DNA of 64,000 nt from Amycolatopsis nalaikhensis (GCF_030264295.1 NZ_CP127173.1:8129501-8193500), one strand, 5' to 3'; shown: positions 51,115 to 59,648, counted from the first letter of the stretch. Program-made: numbers and translations. The notes: generated by a model not told the origin, from the letters alone.

Positions 51115-51882
51115 ATGTCGCAGGCGCCGCGGGGGGCCCGGGGAATCGAGCCGGTGCTGGTGGTGATCCCGACCTACAACGAGCGGGAGAACCTCGGCCC
51201 GATCCTGGATCGCCTGCACAAGGTACTCCCGGACGTGCACGTGCTCGTGGTGGACGACGGCAGCCCGGACGGCACCGGTGAGCTGGCCGACGAGCGGGCG
51301 GCCGCGAACGACCACGTCCACGTCATGCACCGCACGGAGAAGGCGGGCCTCGGCGCCGCCTACATCGCCGGGTTCCGCTGGGGCCTGGCGCGCGAGTACA
51401 ACACGATCGTCGAGATGGACGCCGACGGCTCGCACGCGCCGGAGGACCTGCCGCGCCTGCTGGACGCCGTCGGCGACGCCGACCTGGCGATCGGCTCGCG
51501 CTACGTGCCGGGCGGCAGCGTGGTGAACTGGCCGGTGAACCGCCAGGTGCTCTCGCGCGGGGCGAACCTCTACTCGCAGCTGGCGCTGGGGATGCGGGTC
51601 CGCGACATCACCGCCGGGTTCCGCGCCTACCGGCGTCCGGTGCTGGAGAAGCTGGCCCTGGACGAGGTCGTCTCGCACGGCTACTGCTTCCAGATCGACC
51701 TGACGATCCGCACGGCCGACGCCGGGTTCGAGATCGTCGAGGTCCCGATCACCTTCACCGAGCGCGAGATCGGCGAGTCGAAGATGAGCGGCTCGATCAT
51801 CCAGGAGGCGTTCCTGCGGGTGGCCAAGTGGGGCCTCGAGCGCCGCTGGCAGCAGCTGCGGCGGCTGGTCAAGCGCGGCTGA
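51115..51882 (+). CDS. ppm1: Polyprenol monophosphomannose synthase
   Basis: A 255-residue GT2 glycosyltransferase of the dolichol-phosphate-mannose-synthase type: VIPTYNERENLGPIL, VVDDGSPDGTGELAD, VEMDADGSHAPEDL (DAD metal motif) and the C-terminal VPITFTEREIGESKMSGSII. It transfers mannose from GDP-mannose to polyprenyl phosphate for lipoglycan and protein mannosylation. ATG 51115 has CGGAGGAG. It overlaps the convergent methyltransferase gene by 14 bases. Confidence 0.92.
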   Translation: MSQAPRGARGIEPVLVVIPTYNERENLGPILDRLHKVLPDVHVLVVDDGSPDGTGELADERAAANDHVHVMHRTEKAGLGAAYIAGFRWGLAREYNTIVEMDADGSHAPEDLPRLLDAVGDADLAIGSRYVPGGSVVNWPVNRQVLSRGANLYSQLALGMRVRDITAGFRAYRRPVLEKLALDEVVSHGYCFQIDLTIRTADAGFEIVEVPITFTEREIGESKMSGSIIQEAFLRVAKWGLERRWQQLRRLVKRG

Positions 51883-52621
51883 CCCGCGCGGTCACCAGCC
51901 ACGTCCGGGAATCGAGCAGCACTCCCTCGGGGGTTTCGTGTGCGGCGAAGGCGTCGCGCAGGCGGGCCACCGACTGCTCGTCCCCGTGGTCGAGCAGCTG
52001 CTTGACGTCGAGCAGGCCGAGTGCGAACTCGCACGCCGTCGCGGCGTCGGGGCCGTAGCAGACGGGCTCGGCCACCTCGGTGAACACGACGTCGGTGAAC
52101 CCGGCGCCCTCCAGCAGCGCGCGGGTGGCGTCCGGGTCGCCGAGGGAGAAGTGCGGCCCGGGCGGCGGCGGGGTGCTGCCGGGCGCCACGGCGTCGTGCA
52201 GCACGGAGTACCACTCGTTGCGGTCGCGTGTCTGCCACACCAGCAGCACCAGGCGGCCGCCGGGGCGCAGGGCGCGGGCGAGGTTGGCGAACGCGGCGGG
52301 CGGGTCGGGGAAGAACATCGCCCCGAACCGGGACAGCACGACGTCGAACGCCCCGGCCGGAAACGGGTGCGCCTGCGCGTCGGCGACTTCGAACGCCGCT
52401 CCGCCCAGCTCGCGGGCCTTGGCGATCGCCTGCTCGGACACGTCGACGCCGAGCGCGTTCGCGCCGGCTGCCGCGGCTTCCCGCGTCGACTCGCCGGTGC
52501 CGCAGCCGACGTCGAGGACGTCTTCGCCGGGCCGGACGGCGGCCGCGGCGCGGAAGCGGTCGTTCTGCCTGCGGACCTCCGCGTCGAAGATCGCCGCGAA
52601 CCGGACCCGGTGCTCAGTCAT
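51869..52621 (-). CDS. SAM-dependent methyltransferase (class I)
   Basis: A 250-residue UbiE/COQ5-like methyltransferase. The SAM motif is VLDVGCGTGESTREAA, post-I acidic residue in ALGVDVSEQAI, and motif III is LARALRPGGRLVLLVW. The start overlaps nothing upstream and the next gene is divergent 35 bases away. Substrate unknown. Confidence 0.87.
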   Translation of the reverse strand: MTEHRVRFAAIFDAEVRRQNDRFRAAAAVRPGEDVLDVGCGTGESTREAAAAGANALGVDVSEQAIAKARELGGAAFEVADAQAHPFPAGAFDVVLSRFGAMFFPDPPAAFANLARALRPGGRLVLLVWQTRDRNEWYSVLHDAVAPGSTPPPPGPHFSLGDPDATRALLEGAGFTDVVFTEVAEPVCYGPDAATACEFALGLLDVKQLLDHGDEQSVARLRDAFAAHETPEGVLLDSRTWLVTARVSRA

Positions 52622-52656
52622 GCCGTCTTCTCCCGTTCTCGGCCATCATGGGGCGG

Positions 52657-53394
52657 ATGACGACCATCGTGGCCTTCCACGCCCACGCCGACGACCCCGC
52701 GCTGCTGTCGGGCGGCACACTGGCCCGCGCGGCGGCCGACGGGCACCGGGTGGTGGTCGTGGTGGCCACCGACGGCATGGGCGAGGAGTGCCCGACGCCG
52801 CGCCGGGCCGAGCTGGAAGCCGCGGCGGCCATCCTCGGCGTCCGGCGCGTGGTGCACCTCGGGTACGCCGAAAGCGGCCACGGGCCGGTGCTGTACCCCG
52901 ACCCGCCGGGACGGCAGCGGTTCGTCCGCGCCGACACCGAGGAGGCCGCGCACCGGCTCGCCGCCGTGCTGCACGAAGAGCGCGCCGACCTGCTGCTCGG
53001 CTACGACCCCAACGGCGGCTACGGCCACCCCGACCACGTCAAGGTGCACGAGGTCGCCCGCCGCGCGGCCCGGCTGACCGGCACGCGGCTGCTGGAGGCG
53101 ACGATGCCGCGTGACGTCGTCGTGCGCCTGGTCCGCCTGATCCGGGCGCTGCGGATCCCGTTCCGGTACGACGTGGCCGCGCTGAGCCGCGCCTACAGCC
53201 CGGCCTCAGCCATCACGCACCGGTTCTTGGTGCGGCGGTTCGCCGCGCGGAAGCAGGCGGCACTGGCCGCGCACGTGTCCGACGTCCGCGGCACGGGGCG
53301 GCTCGCGCCGGTGCTGCGGGTGCTGGTGTGGCTGCCGGTGCCGGTGTTCGCGCTGGTGCTGGGCCGCGAGTGGTACGTCGAAGTCAGGCCTTGA
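52657..53394 (+). CDS. PIG-L family deacetylase
   Basis: A 245-residue LmbE/PIG-L zinc deacetylase. The metal-binding motif, normally AHPDDE, reads HAHADDP, and the second metal His is in GYGHPDHVKVHE. Family members remove N-acetyl groups from GlcNAc derivatives in mycothiol, GPI and antibiotic pathways. ATG 52657 (MTTIVAFHAHADD) is preferred; ATG 52648 is possible. Its stop overlaps the convergent DeoR gene by 11 bases. Confidence 0.85.
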   Translation: MTTIVAFHAHADDPALLSGGTLARAAADGHRVVVVVATDGMGEECPTPRRAELEAAAAILGVRRVVHLGYAESGHGPVLYPDPPGRQRFVRADTEEAAHRLAAVLHEERADLLLGYDPNGGYGHPDHVKVHEVARRAARLTGTRLLEATMPRDVVVRLVRLIRALRIPFRYDVAALSRAYSPASAITHRFLVRRFAARKQAALAAHVSDVRGTGRLAPVLRVLVWLPVPVFALVLGREWYVEVRP

Positions 53395-54133
53395 GGACCT
53401 TCACACCCGACTCTGCAAGTTTCTGCACGTTTGCGTCGTCGGCGTCGGTGATGACGCCCGCGACGTCGACGAAGGGCAGCACAGGGAAGCGCGAAGCCGC
53501 ACCGAGCTTCTCGGCGCTGGCGAGGACGTAGGTGTCGGCCGCGCGCCGGGCGAGTGTCCGCTTCATCGCGGCTTCGTCGGCGTCGCCGGTGGTGAGCCCG
53601 GCCTCGGGGTGCACGCCGGTGACGCCGAGCAGGAAGACGTCGGCGCTGATGGCCTGGGCGGCCTCGGCGGCGGCCGCGCCGCAGGTGACCGCCGAGTGCC
53701 GGAAGAGCCGCCCGCCCAGCAGGAAGACCTCGACGCGCGCGTGCTCCAGCAGCGCGACGGCGACGGTGGGGCTGTGCGTGACGACGGTGGCCTCGAGGTC
53801 GCGGGGGAGCGCCTTGGCGACGGCGAGGGTGGTGGTGCCACCGTCGAGGATGACGGTCGAGCCGCGCCGGACGAGCCCGGCGGCGACGGCGGCCACCCGA
53901 TCTTTGCCTTCGACGGCGATCGACGTCCGGCTCGCGTAGTCGGCGACGGCGGGGGAGACCGGCAGCGCCCCGCCGTAGACGCGCTGGCAGAGCCCGGCGG
54001 CGGCCAGATCCCGCAGGTCACGGCGGATGCTGTCCTCGGAGACGCCCAGTTCGGCCGCGACGTCTTTGGCCAGCACCTTGCCGTCGGCGGCCAGCCGGGC
54101 CAGCAGCAGGTCACGGCGTTCGCCCACCAGCAT
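53384..54133 (-). CDS. DeoR/GlpR-family transcriptional regulator
   Basis: A 249-residue regulator with a DeoR helix-turn-helix at the N terminus (ERRDLLLARLAADGKVLAKDVAAELGVSEDSIRRDLRDL) and a sugar-phosphate-sensing domain (GGTTTLAVAKALP, TCGAAAAEAAQ). ATG 54133 has AAGGAGG. Divergent from the NUDIX gene with only 48 bases between starts, so it probably controls that gene and itself. The effector is presumably a sugar phosphate. Confidence 0.9.
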   Translation of the reverse strand: MLVGERRDLLLARLAADGKVLAKDVAAELGVSEDSIRRDLRDLAAAGLCQRVYGGALPVSPAVADYASRTSIAVEGKDRVAAVAAGLVRRGSTVILDGGTTTLAVAKALPRDLEATVVTHSPTVAVALLEHARVEVFLLGGRLFRHSAVTCGAAAAEAAQAISADVFLLGVTGVHPEAGLTTGDADEAAMKRTLARRAADTYVLASAEKLGAASRFPVLPFVDVAGVITDADDANVQKLAESGVKVLKA

Positions 54134-54181
54134 GCACGATCCTCCTTGTTTCTTCCGACTCATGCACATTATGGTCGAGGC

Positions 54182-54796
54182 ATGAGTTCTCCCACAAGCG
54201 CCCCGGCCCGCAACCCGCGGGTGCGCGTCACGAAGGTCGAGCTGATCGCCAAGGCGTGGCACGTGCTGCGCCGCACGACGTTCGACTACCAGCACCGCGA
54301 CGGCCGCTGGACGACGGAGCAGCGCGAAACGTACGACCGCGGCAACGGCGCGACGGTGCTGCTGTACGACCTCGAGGGCGGCACGGTCCTGCTGACCCGC
54401 CAGTTCCGCTACCCCGTGTACGTCAACGACCACCCGGACGGCATGTTCCTGGAGACGGCCGCGGGCCTGCTGGACGAGGACGACCCGGAGACGGCGATCC
54501 GCCGGGAGGCCGCGGAGGAGACGGGCGTCCGCATCGGGGAGCTGGAGCACGTGTTCGACGTGTACACGAGCCCGGGCTCGGTGACCGAGCGCCTGCACTG
54601 CTACGCGGCGCCGTACCGCCCGGCGGAGCGCGGCGAAGGCGGCGGGCTCGCCGAGGAGGGGGAGGACATCGAGGTGGTGGAGCTGCCGTTCGGCGAGGCG
54701 GTGAAGATGATCGACACGGGCGAGATCGCCGACGCGAAGACGATCATGCTCCTGCAGTGGGCGGCGCTGAACGGGCCATTCAGCCCGCGCGAGTAG
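54182..54796 (+). CDS. NUDIX hydrolase (NudK-like GDP-mannose pyrophosphatase)
   Basis: A 204-residue NUDIX protein. Nudix box in GLLDEDDPETAIRREAAEETGV (Gx5Ex7REUxEExG pattern present), preceded by the NudK-like LTRQFRYPVYVN segment and followed by YTSPGSVTERLHCYAA. The family cleaves GDP-mannose or ADP-ribose type nucleotide sugars. ATG 54182 lies 48 bases from the divergent deoR start. Confidence 0.88.
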   Translation: MSSPTSAPARNPRVRVTKVELIAKAWHVLRRTTFDYQHRDGRWTTEQRETYDRGNGATVLLYDLEGGTVLLTRQFRYPVYVNDHPDGMFLETAAGLLDEDDPETAIRREAAEETGVRIGELEHVFDVYTSPGSVTERLHCYAAPYRPAERGEGGGLAEEGEDIEVVELPFGEAVKMIDTGEIADAKTIMLLQWAALNGPFSPRE

Positions 54797-54978
54797 CTCT
54801 CGAGGGTCCGCCATCGCCCCAGCGGACGGCGAGCCGAGCCCTGGCCGCCCGGCATTCGCGGGCGCGCCGAGCAGTCGCAGCGGCCCGGCGGTTCAGTGGT
54901 CGGCCGAGCCGCTGCAGCGCGCCCACGCGCGAGGCGCACTGGCTGAGCCCACCGGCCCATCCAGCCGCCGAGCCGCGC

Positions 54979-55031
54979 GTCTTGAATGAGTCATTCAAGA
55001 CCTCCGGAGACCTGAATGACTCATTCAAGAC
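54979..55031. repeat. Dispersed 53-bp hairpin repeat, copy 2
   Basis: 19-bp inverted repeat (54979-54997 with 55013-55031) around 15 bases, 50/53 identical to the element at 1747-1799. It lies between the NUDIX gene end and the rbpA end, again a convergent intergenic region. The 180 bases before it hold no gene I can support. Confidence 0.85.
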
Positions 55032-55047
55032 ACCACCCCAGGACGCG

Positions 55048-55084
55048 GAAGAGCCCCCGCGGGGGGAGGTCGCGGGGGCTCTTC
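55048..55084. terminator. Strong terminator hairpin after rbpA
   Basis: GAAGAGCCCCCGCG (55048-55061) pairs perfectly with 55071-55084 across a 9-base loop. It lies 20 bases past the rbpA stop on the minus strand. A 14-bp G/C-rich stem, the clearest terminator of the window. Confidence 0.8.
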
Positions 55085-55103
55085 GTTGTGGTGGGAGCGG
55101 TGG

Positions 55104-55475
55104 CTACGGGCCGAGCTCCTGGAGCGCTACGCGGACCGGGAGGTCCGGCGGCCCTTCAGCTCGGCGAGACGTTCGTTGAGCAGGTCCTCGAAGCTCGGGG
55201 ATCGTGCGCCGCTCGAGCAGCATGTCCCAGTGGGTGCGCGGCGGCTTGACCTTCTTCTGCTCGGGCTGCCCGCCGTCGACGATCTCGGACTCGCTTCCGT
55301 GCAGGCGGCACTCCCAGACCGTCGGGATCTCGGCGTCGTCGGAGAACGGCACCTCGAACTCGTGGTTCTTCGGGCAGGCGTAGCGCACGGTGCGCCGTGG
55401 GGCGAGGTCGTGGTTGCGGTCGGTCTCGTAGCTGACCGCTCCCAGCCGGCTTCCACGAAGAACACGGTCGGCCAT
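55104..55475 (-). CDS. rbpA: RNA polymerase-binding protein RbpA, C-terminus frameshifted
   Basis: The N-terminal ~95 residues are clearly RbpA: MADRVLRGSRLGAVSYETDR, DLAPRRTVRYACPKNHEFEV, then basic linker KKVKPPRTHWDMLLERRTIPEL. RbpA binds RNA polymerase and primary sigma factors and stabilises open complexes. After IPEL the frame gives RGPAQRTSRRAEG and ends at 55104. The neighbouring frame instead gives the expected EDLLNERLAELKGRRTSRSA and ends at 55127. One extra base at 55191-55192 explains the shift. The second helix of the sigma-interaction domain is thus lost as the sequence stands. A sigma-R-type promoter lies upstream. Confidence 0.85.
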   Translation of the reverse strand: MADRVLRGSRLGAVSYETDRNHDLAPRRTVRYACPKNHEFEVPFSDDAEIPTVWECRLHGSESEIVDGGQPEQKKVKPPRTHWDMLLERRTIPELRGPAQRTSRRAEGPPDLPVRVALQELGP

Positions 55476-55532
55476 GATGGGGGTCCTTTCAGTCAGCTCC
55501 GGGGTGGAGCCAGGGTGATGCTCACCCTATGC

Positions 55533-55559
55533 AACGACTCGGGGGCCCCGGGGATTCCC
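55533..55559 (-). promoter_or_regulatory. Sigma-R/SigH-type promoter of rbpA
   Basis: On the minus strand, GGGAAT (55559-55554), exactly 18 bases, then GTT (55535-55533). This fits the GGAAT-N18-GTT consensus of the thiol-stress sigma factor SigR. It lies 58-84 bases before the rbpA ATG. SigR control of rbpA is established in Streptomyces coelicolor. Confidence 0.75.
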
Positions 55560-55702
55560 GGGAAGCCATGTCGTTGCTCACGATGAGCTGCGTCACCCGC
55601 CGGGATCAGCTTCCTCTAGTAGGAGGCGTTTCGCGCTCCGGCGTGACGTCAATACGGCCTTCTTAGTGCTGATATCCCCCGGATGGGCTACTGGCGCCCA
55701 GC

Positions 55703-56467
55703 TCAGGTCAACCGTAACTGACCGTGATGAGCGGTAACCGGTCCCAAGTCACCCGCCCGAAAGTGGCGGCGGCACAATACCTGATAACGCACGGTAGCGG
55801 ATTCGGCCTCAAAACGCGCTGAAGCTGAAGATTCAACTACGGATTGTTCGGTATCTGCCACCACGACGGTGTCGCCCTCGCGCACCACTTCGCCGTCGAG
55901 CACCCGCGCGTTGAACCGCCCGGGCAGCCCGCACCAGCACAACACCTCCACCTGAACCGGCTGCAACTCGTCCGCCAGTTCGAACAGACGAGCGGCACCT
56001 GGGAACAACCGGCTCCGGAAGTCCGTCGCGATCCCGAAGCAGTACACGTCGATCTCGACCTCGTCGGCCAGCTCCGCCAGCTGGTCGACCTGACCGGGGG
56101 AGAGGAACTGCGCCTCGTCCACCACCACGTAGTCCACGTGCTGCCCGCGCGCCCACTCCTGCCGCACCAGCTCCCGCACGTCGGTGTCCTCGCCGACCTC
56201 CACCGCCTGCCTGCTCAGCCCGATCCGGCTCGAGATCTGCGGCGCGCCCGACCGGTCGTGGCGCACCAGCACCAGGCCACGACGCCCCTGCCGCGCGTGG
56301 TTGTGGTCGATCTGCAGCGCCAGCGTCGACTTCCCGCAGTCCATCGGCCCGTAGCAGAACTTCAGCCTGCCCACCGGCGGCGTCCCGCGCCGCGACCCGG
56401 CCGCGGGAACCGACGAGAGGGCATCGGTGGGGTCGGGGCCGGTTGGACGGTCGTTCACCAAGGTCAC
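55703..56467 (-). CDS. tdk: Thymidine kinase
   Basis: A 254-residue type II thymidine kinase: P-loop FCYGPMDCGKSTLALQ, Walker B VVVDEAQFLSPGQV, and zinc-ribbon cysteines in EVLCWCGLPGRFNARV with a late CRRHF. It phosphorylates thymidine for salvage in the cytoplasm. Slightly longer than the usual 190-220 residues because of a polar N-terminal extension (~30 residues). GTG 56467 follows the UMF1 permease gene by 21 bases, so the two are likely co-transcribed. Confidence 0.88.
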   Translation of the reverse strand: MTLVNDRPTGPDPTDALSSVPAAGSRRGTPPVGRLKFCYGPMDCGKSTLALQIDHNHARQGRRGLVLVRHDRSGAPQISSRIGLSRQAVEVGEDTDVRELVRQEWARGQHVDYVVVDEAQFLSPGQVDQLAELADEVEIDVYCFGIATDFRSRLFPGAARLFELADELQPVQVEVLCWCGLPGRFNARVLDGEVVREGDTVVVADTEQSVVESSASARFEAESATVRYQVLCRRHFRAGDLGPVTAHHGQLRLT

Positions 56468-56488
56468 GACGCCCGACCCTATCGGTGC

Positions 56489-57889
56489 CTACAGAACCTC
56501 CGGCGGGGTGTTGCCCGCCGCCACGATCGCCCGCCGCACCGGCACCAGCCACACCAGCACCAGCCCCGCCGCGAAGAAGATCACCAGCGCCACGATGGCC
56601 AGCCGGAACGACCCCGTCGCCTGCCCGACCGCCCCGAACAACAGCGGGCCCAGCCACGACGTCCCGCGCTCACCCACGACGTAGAGCGAGTAGTACTGCG
56701 CGTCCTTGCCCTTAGGGATCATCTGGCTGAACAACGACCGCGACAACGCGTTCGTCCCGCCCAGCACCAGCCCGATCCCCACCGCCACCGCGATGAACTG
56801 CAACATCTGCTTCGGCTGCACGAAGTACGCCCCGGCCAGCACCACCACCCACAGCACCAGGCTGCCCAGGATCGTCCGCTTCGCCCCGATCCGCCGCGCC
56901 ACCAGCCCGTGCAGCGTCCCGCCCAGGTACGCCACGAACTGGATCACCAGGATCGTCACGATCAGCACGCTGTTGCCGAACCCCAGCTCGTCCTTCCCGT
57001 ACTGCGCCGACACCGTCACCACCGTGTTGATCCCGTCGGTGAAGACCAGGTAGCTGCCCAGGAACGCCAGCGTCAACGGGAACGCCTTCGCCGACACCAC
57101 CGTCTGCCGCAGCTCCGCGAACCCCGCCCGCAGCACCGACCGGCCCGGCGCGACGTCGACCGGCGTGTGCCGCCGGGGGAGCGCCCGCACCGCCGGGACG
57201 GTGAACGCCGCCCACCACAGCCCCGACGTCAGGAAGCAGATCTGCACCGCCAGGCCCTCGCTCACCCCGAAGGTGTCGTGCCCGAGGTAGAACCCCAGCT
57301 GCAGCGCCAGCGCCAGCCCGCCACCCAGGTACCCGAACGCCCAGCCCTTCGCCGAGATGGCGTCCCGCTCGTCCGGCCCGCCGATGTCGACCAGGAACGA
57401 GTAGTAGATCACCAGCGAACCGCCGTACCCGATGTTCGCCACGATGAACAGCACCACGCCCAGCTGCCAGTCCGAGCCCGCCAGGAAGAACATCGCCGCC
57501 GCCGCGGCCGCGCCCAGGAACGCGAACCCGCCCAGGATCCGCCGCTTGTTGTGGCTGCGGTCGGCCACCGCACCCGCGATCGGCAGCACCAGCACCTGCA
57601 CCACCGTCGCCACCGACAGCAGGTACCCCCACACCGAACCGGCGGGGAAGTGCAGCCCGAACAACGACACGTCGCAGTGCTGCAGCGTGTCCGCCTTCCC
57701 GGCCGCGTCGACGCACGGACGGTCCCCGTTAAGGGTGATGTTCGTCTTCGCGTCCGCCGCCGCGATCGAGCTCATCGACAGGGCCCCGAACACCGTCGTC
57801 GTCGACGAATAGAACGGCGAATTCGCCCAGTCGTAGAAATACCAGCCCCAGCGCTCGCGCCTCGTCGAACGCGTCCCGGCCAGCGTCAT
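56489..57889 (-). CDS. UMF1/Atg22-type MFS permease
   Basis: A 466-residue 12-helix permease. The start RRERWGWYFYDWANSPFYSS is the hallmark of the UMF1 (vacuole effluxer Atg22-like) family; motif A-like ADRSHNKRRILGGFAFLG follows. A larger extracytoplasmic loop with two Cys (RPCVDAAGKADTLQHCDVS) lies after helix 1. ATG 57889 has GAGGA. The substrate is unknown; amino acid efflux is shown for the yeast relative only. Confidence 0.87.
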   Translation of the reverse strand: MTLAGTRSTRRERWGWYFYDWANSPFYSSTTTVFGALSMSSIAAADAKTNITLNGDRPCVDAAGKADTLQHCDVSLFGLHFPAGSVWGYLLSVATVVQVLVLPIAGAVADRSHNKRRILGGFAFLGAAAAAAMFFLAGSDWQLGVVLFIVANIGYGGSLVIYYSFLVDIGGPDERDAISAKGWAFGYLGGGLALALQLGFYLGHDTFGVSEGLAVQICFLTSGLWWAAFTVPAVRALPRRHTPVDVAPGRSVLRAGFAELRQTVVSAKAFPLTLAFLGSYLVFTDGINTVVTVSAQYGKDELGFGNSVLIVTILVIQFVAYLGGTLHGLVARRIGAKRTILGSLVLWVVVLAGAYFVQPKQMLQFIAVAVGIGLVLGGTNALSRSLFSQMIPKGKDAQYYSLYVVGERGTSWLGPLLFGAVGQATGSFRLAIVALVIFFAAGLVLVWLVPVRRAIVAAGNTPPEVL

Positions 57890-58088
57890 CCACGGCTCCT
57901 CGGTGTCGAGAACTTCCAGGTCAGCGCGGAGACTACTGGTGCTTCGCAACACGAAGGACCGGGCCGCCCAAACCGTGTCCGCTTTGTCGCTTCGTGATCA
58001 TTCGCCACTTCCGGGGAGATCACGGTCGACCCCCCACGGCGTGTCGCGAACCCGAGTGAACAGAGTTTCATGTGAGACTGAGGCGCGC

Positions 58089-58119
58089 AGTGTGTCTCTT
58101 GTGGTCAAAGGGACACACT
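58089..58119. promoter_or_regulatory. Inverted repeat in the leader of the Rpf-like gene
   Basis: AGTGTGTC (58089-58096) and GACACACT (58112-58119), 15 bases apart and ending 14 bases before the ATG. A second short pair CGTGATC/GATCACG lies at 57993-57999/58018-58024. Could be an operator or leader hairpin. I do not see a ydaO-type riboswitch, which controls some actinobacterial rpf genes. Confidence 0.4.
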
Positions 58120-58133
58120 CCTACTGTGCTCGC

Positions 58134-58799
58134 ATGATCCACAACCGGAGACGCACGGTCGCCAGACTCCTGCTGCTCGCCATCACCGCGCTGGGTCTGC
58201 CGCTCACCGCCCCCGCCACGGCCTCCGCGGACCCCGCGTCGAGCGCCTGGGCCAAGCTCCGCATGTGCGAGTCCAGCGGCCGCTACGCCACCAACACCGG
58301 CAACGGCTACTACGGCGCCTACCAGTTCGACCTGCCCACCTGGCGCAGCGTCGGCGGACAAGGCCGCCCCGACCAGGCAGCCCCCGCCGAACAGGACTAC
58401 CGCGCCCTCTACCTCTACCGCATGCGCGGCTGGCAACCCTGGCAATGCGCCGGCATGCTCAAGCTCGCCGGCGACGCCGACGCCCGCAGCAAGCGCGTCC
58501 CCACCTACGCCGAATCCGCCTACATCGGCGGGGGAGGACTGCCCGCCCCACCACCCGGCAGCGGCCCCAAACCCGCCTGGCCCGGCGTCGTCTACTCCTA
58601 CGGCGACTGCGCCACCCCGCTCAAGGCGTTCCAGCTCCGCATGAACGCCTTCGGCTACGGCTTCACCGGCACCGGCTGCTACTACGACAAGACCCGCACC
58701 GCCGTCCTCGACCTCCAGCGCGCCAACGGCATCAAGGACAGCGGCCTCCTCGGCCCCAAAACCTGGGAAGCCGCCTGGACCGGCAAACCACCCCGCTGA
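58134..58799 (+). CDS. Secreted Rpf-like transglycosylase with peptidoglycan-binding domain
   Basis: A 221-residue protein. The signal peptide is RRRTVARLLLLAITALGLPL, cleaved after ATASA. The lysozyme-like resuscitation-promoting-factor domain has the catalytic Glu in KLRMCESSGRYATNTGNGYYG and QFDLPTWRSVGGQG; ALYLYRMRGWQPWQCAG closes it. A Pro-rich linker leads to a PG_binding_1-type C terminus (LKAFQLRMNAFGYGFTG, VLDLQRANGIKDSGLLGPKTW). It likely cleaves peptidoglycan during growth or spore germination. Strong C bias at third positions, like other secreted proteins here. Confidence 0.88.
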   Translation: MIHNRRRTVARLLLLAITALGLPLTAPATASADPASSAWAKLRMCESSGRYATNTGNGYYGAYQFDLPTWRSVGGQGRPDQAAPAEQDYRALYLYRMRGWQPWQCAGMLKLAGDADARSKRVPTYAESAYIGGGGLPAPPPGSGPKPAWPGVVYSYGDCATPLKAFQLRMNAFGYGFTGTGCYYDKTRTAVLDLQRANGIKDSGLLGPKTWEAAWTGKPPR

Positions 58800-58804
58800 C
58801 CCCC

Positions 58805-58862
58805 TCGTGAGTGTTTAGGGCGGTTCTAACCGCCTGGTTCTAACCGCCCTAAACACTCACGA
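58805..58862. terminator. 21-bp stem hairpin between convergent genes
   Basis: Arms 58805-58825 and 58842-58862 are perfectly complementary (TCGTGAGTGTTTAGGGCGGTT). The loop of 16 bases holds a second GGTTCTAACC-like pairing. It overlaps the stop codon of the GDPD gene and starts 6 bases after the Rpf-like stop, so it can stop transcripts from both sides. TCGTGAGTG ends recur in the hairpin at 60113-60158. Confidence 0.8.
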
Positions 58863-59648
58863 CTCCTGCGACCGCTGCCACGCGCCCCGCTCGATCAGCA
58901 CCTCGCGCAGCAGGTCCGGCCGGTCCGTCACGATCCCATGCACCCCCAGGTCCAGCAACATCCGCATCTCCGCCGGATCATCGATCGTCCACGTGTGCAC
59001 CTCGATGCCCGACCGCCCGGCCATCGCCAGGAACGCCTTGTCCACCACCCGCAACGCCCCCTGCCGCACCGGCACCTGAGCCATCGCCCCCAGCACCAGC
59101 CGCCCCAGCGGCAGCAACGGCAGCTTCCCCCGCGCCCACAACGCGAACGCCGACCGCGGCCCCATCGCCGTCACCAGCTTCGGCCCCGCCAGCTTCCGCA
59201 ACCGCACCAGCCGCGCGTCCGAAAACGCCGCCGCCGCCACCCGGTCGTGCGCCTTCATCCGCTCCAGCACCCGCACGAACGGCTCCACCGCCCGATCCGC
59301 CTTCACGTCCACGTTGAACCGCGCGTCCGGCAGCTCCTCCAGCAGGTCCTCCAGCCGCGACAACGGCACCTTCCCGGCGACCTTGACGCTCTTCAGCTCG
59401 TCCCACGTCTTCGTCGCGATCGGCCCCGAACCGTCCGTCGTCCGGTCCAGGTTCGGATCGTGGTGCACCACCACCACGCCATCCGCCGTCGCGTGCACGT
59501 CCGTCTCCAGGTACCGGTACCCCTCGGCACACGCCCGCCGGAACGCCGGCAGCGAATTCTCCAACCCCTCCAGCTCGTCCAGGTGCCACCCGCGGTGGGC
59601 GAACGCACGGGGGAGCGGATCGGCCAAGTACGGGAACGACGCGTGCAT
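58857..59648 (-). CDS. Glycerophosphodiester phosphodiesterase
   Basis: A 263-residue GDPD TIM barrel: FAHRGWHLDELEGLENSLPAF (His, Arg, Glu, Asn of the active site), YLETDVHATADGVVVVHHDPNLDRTT (metal Glu and Asp, catalytic His), and VHTWTIDDPAEM plus GVHGIVTDRPDLL at the end. No signal peptide, so it is cytoplasmic. It hydrolyses glycerophosphodiesters to glycerol 3-phosphate and an alcohol. The only ribosome binding site, GAGGG, sits very close to the ATG. Confidence 0.9.
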   Translation of the reverse strand: MHASFPYLADPLPRAFAHRGWHLDELEGLENSLPAFRRACAEGYRYLETDVHATADGVVVVHHDPNLDRTTDGSGPIATKTWDELKSVKVAGKVPLSRLEDLLEELPDARFNVDVKADRAVEPFVRVLERMKAHDRVAAAAFSDARLVRLRKLAGPKLVTAMGPRSAFALWARGKLPLLPLGRLVLGAMAQVPVRQGALRVVDKAFLAMAGRSGIEVHTWTIDDPAEMRMLLDLGVHGIVTDRPDLLREVLIERGAWQRSQES

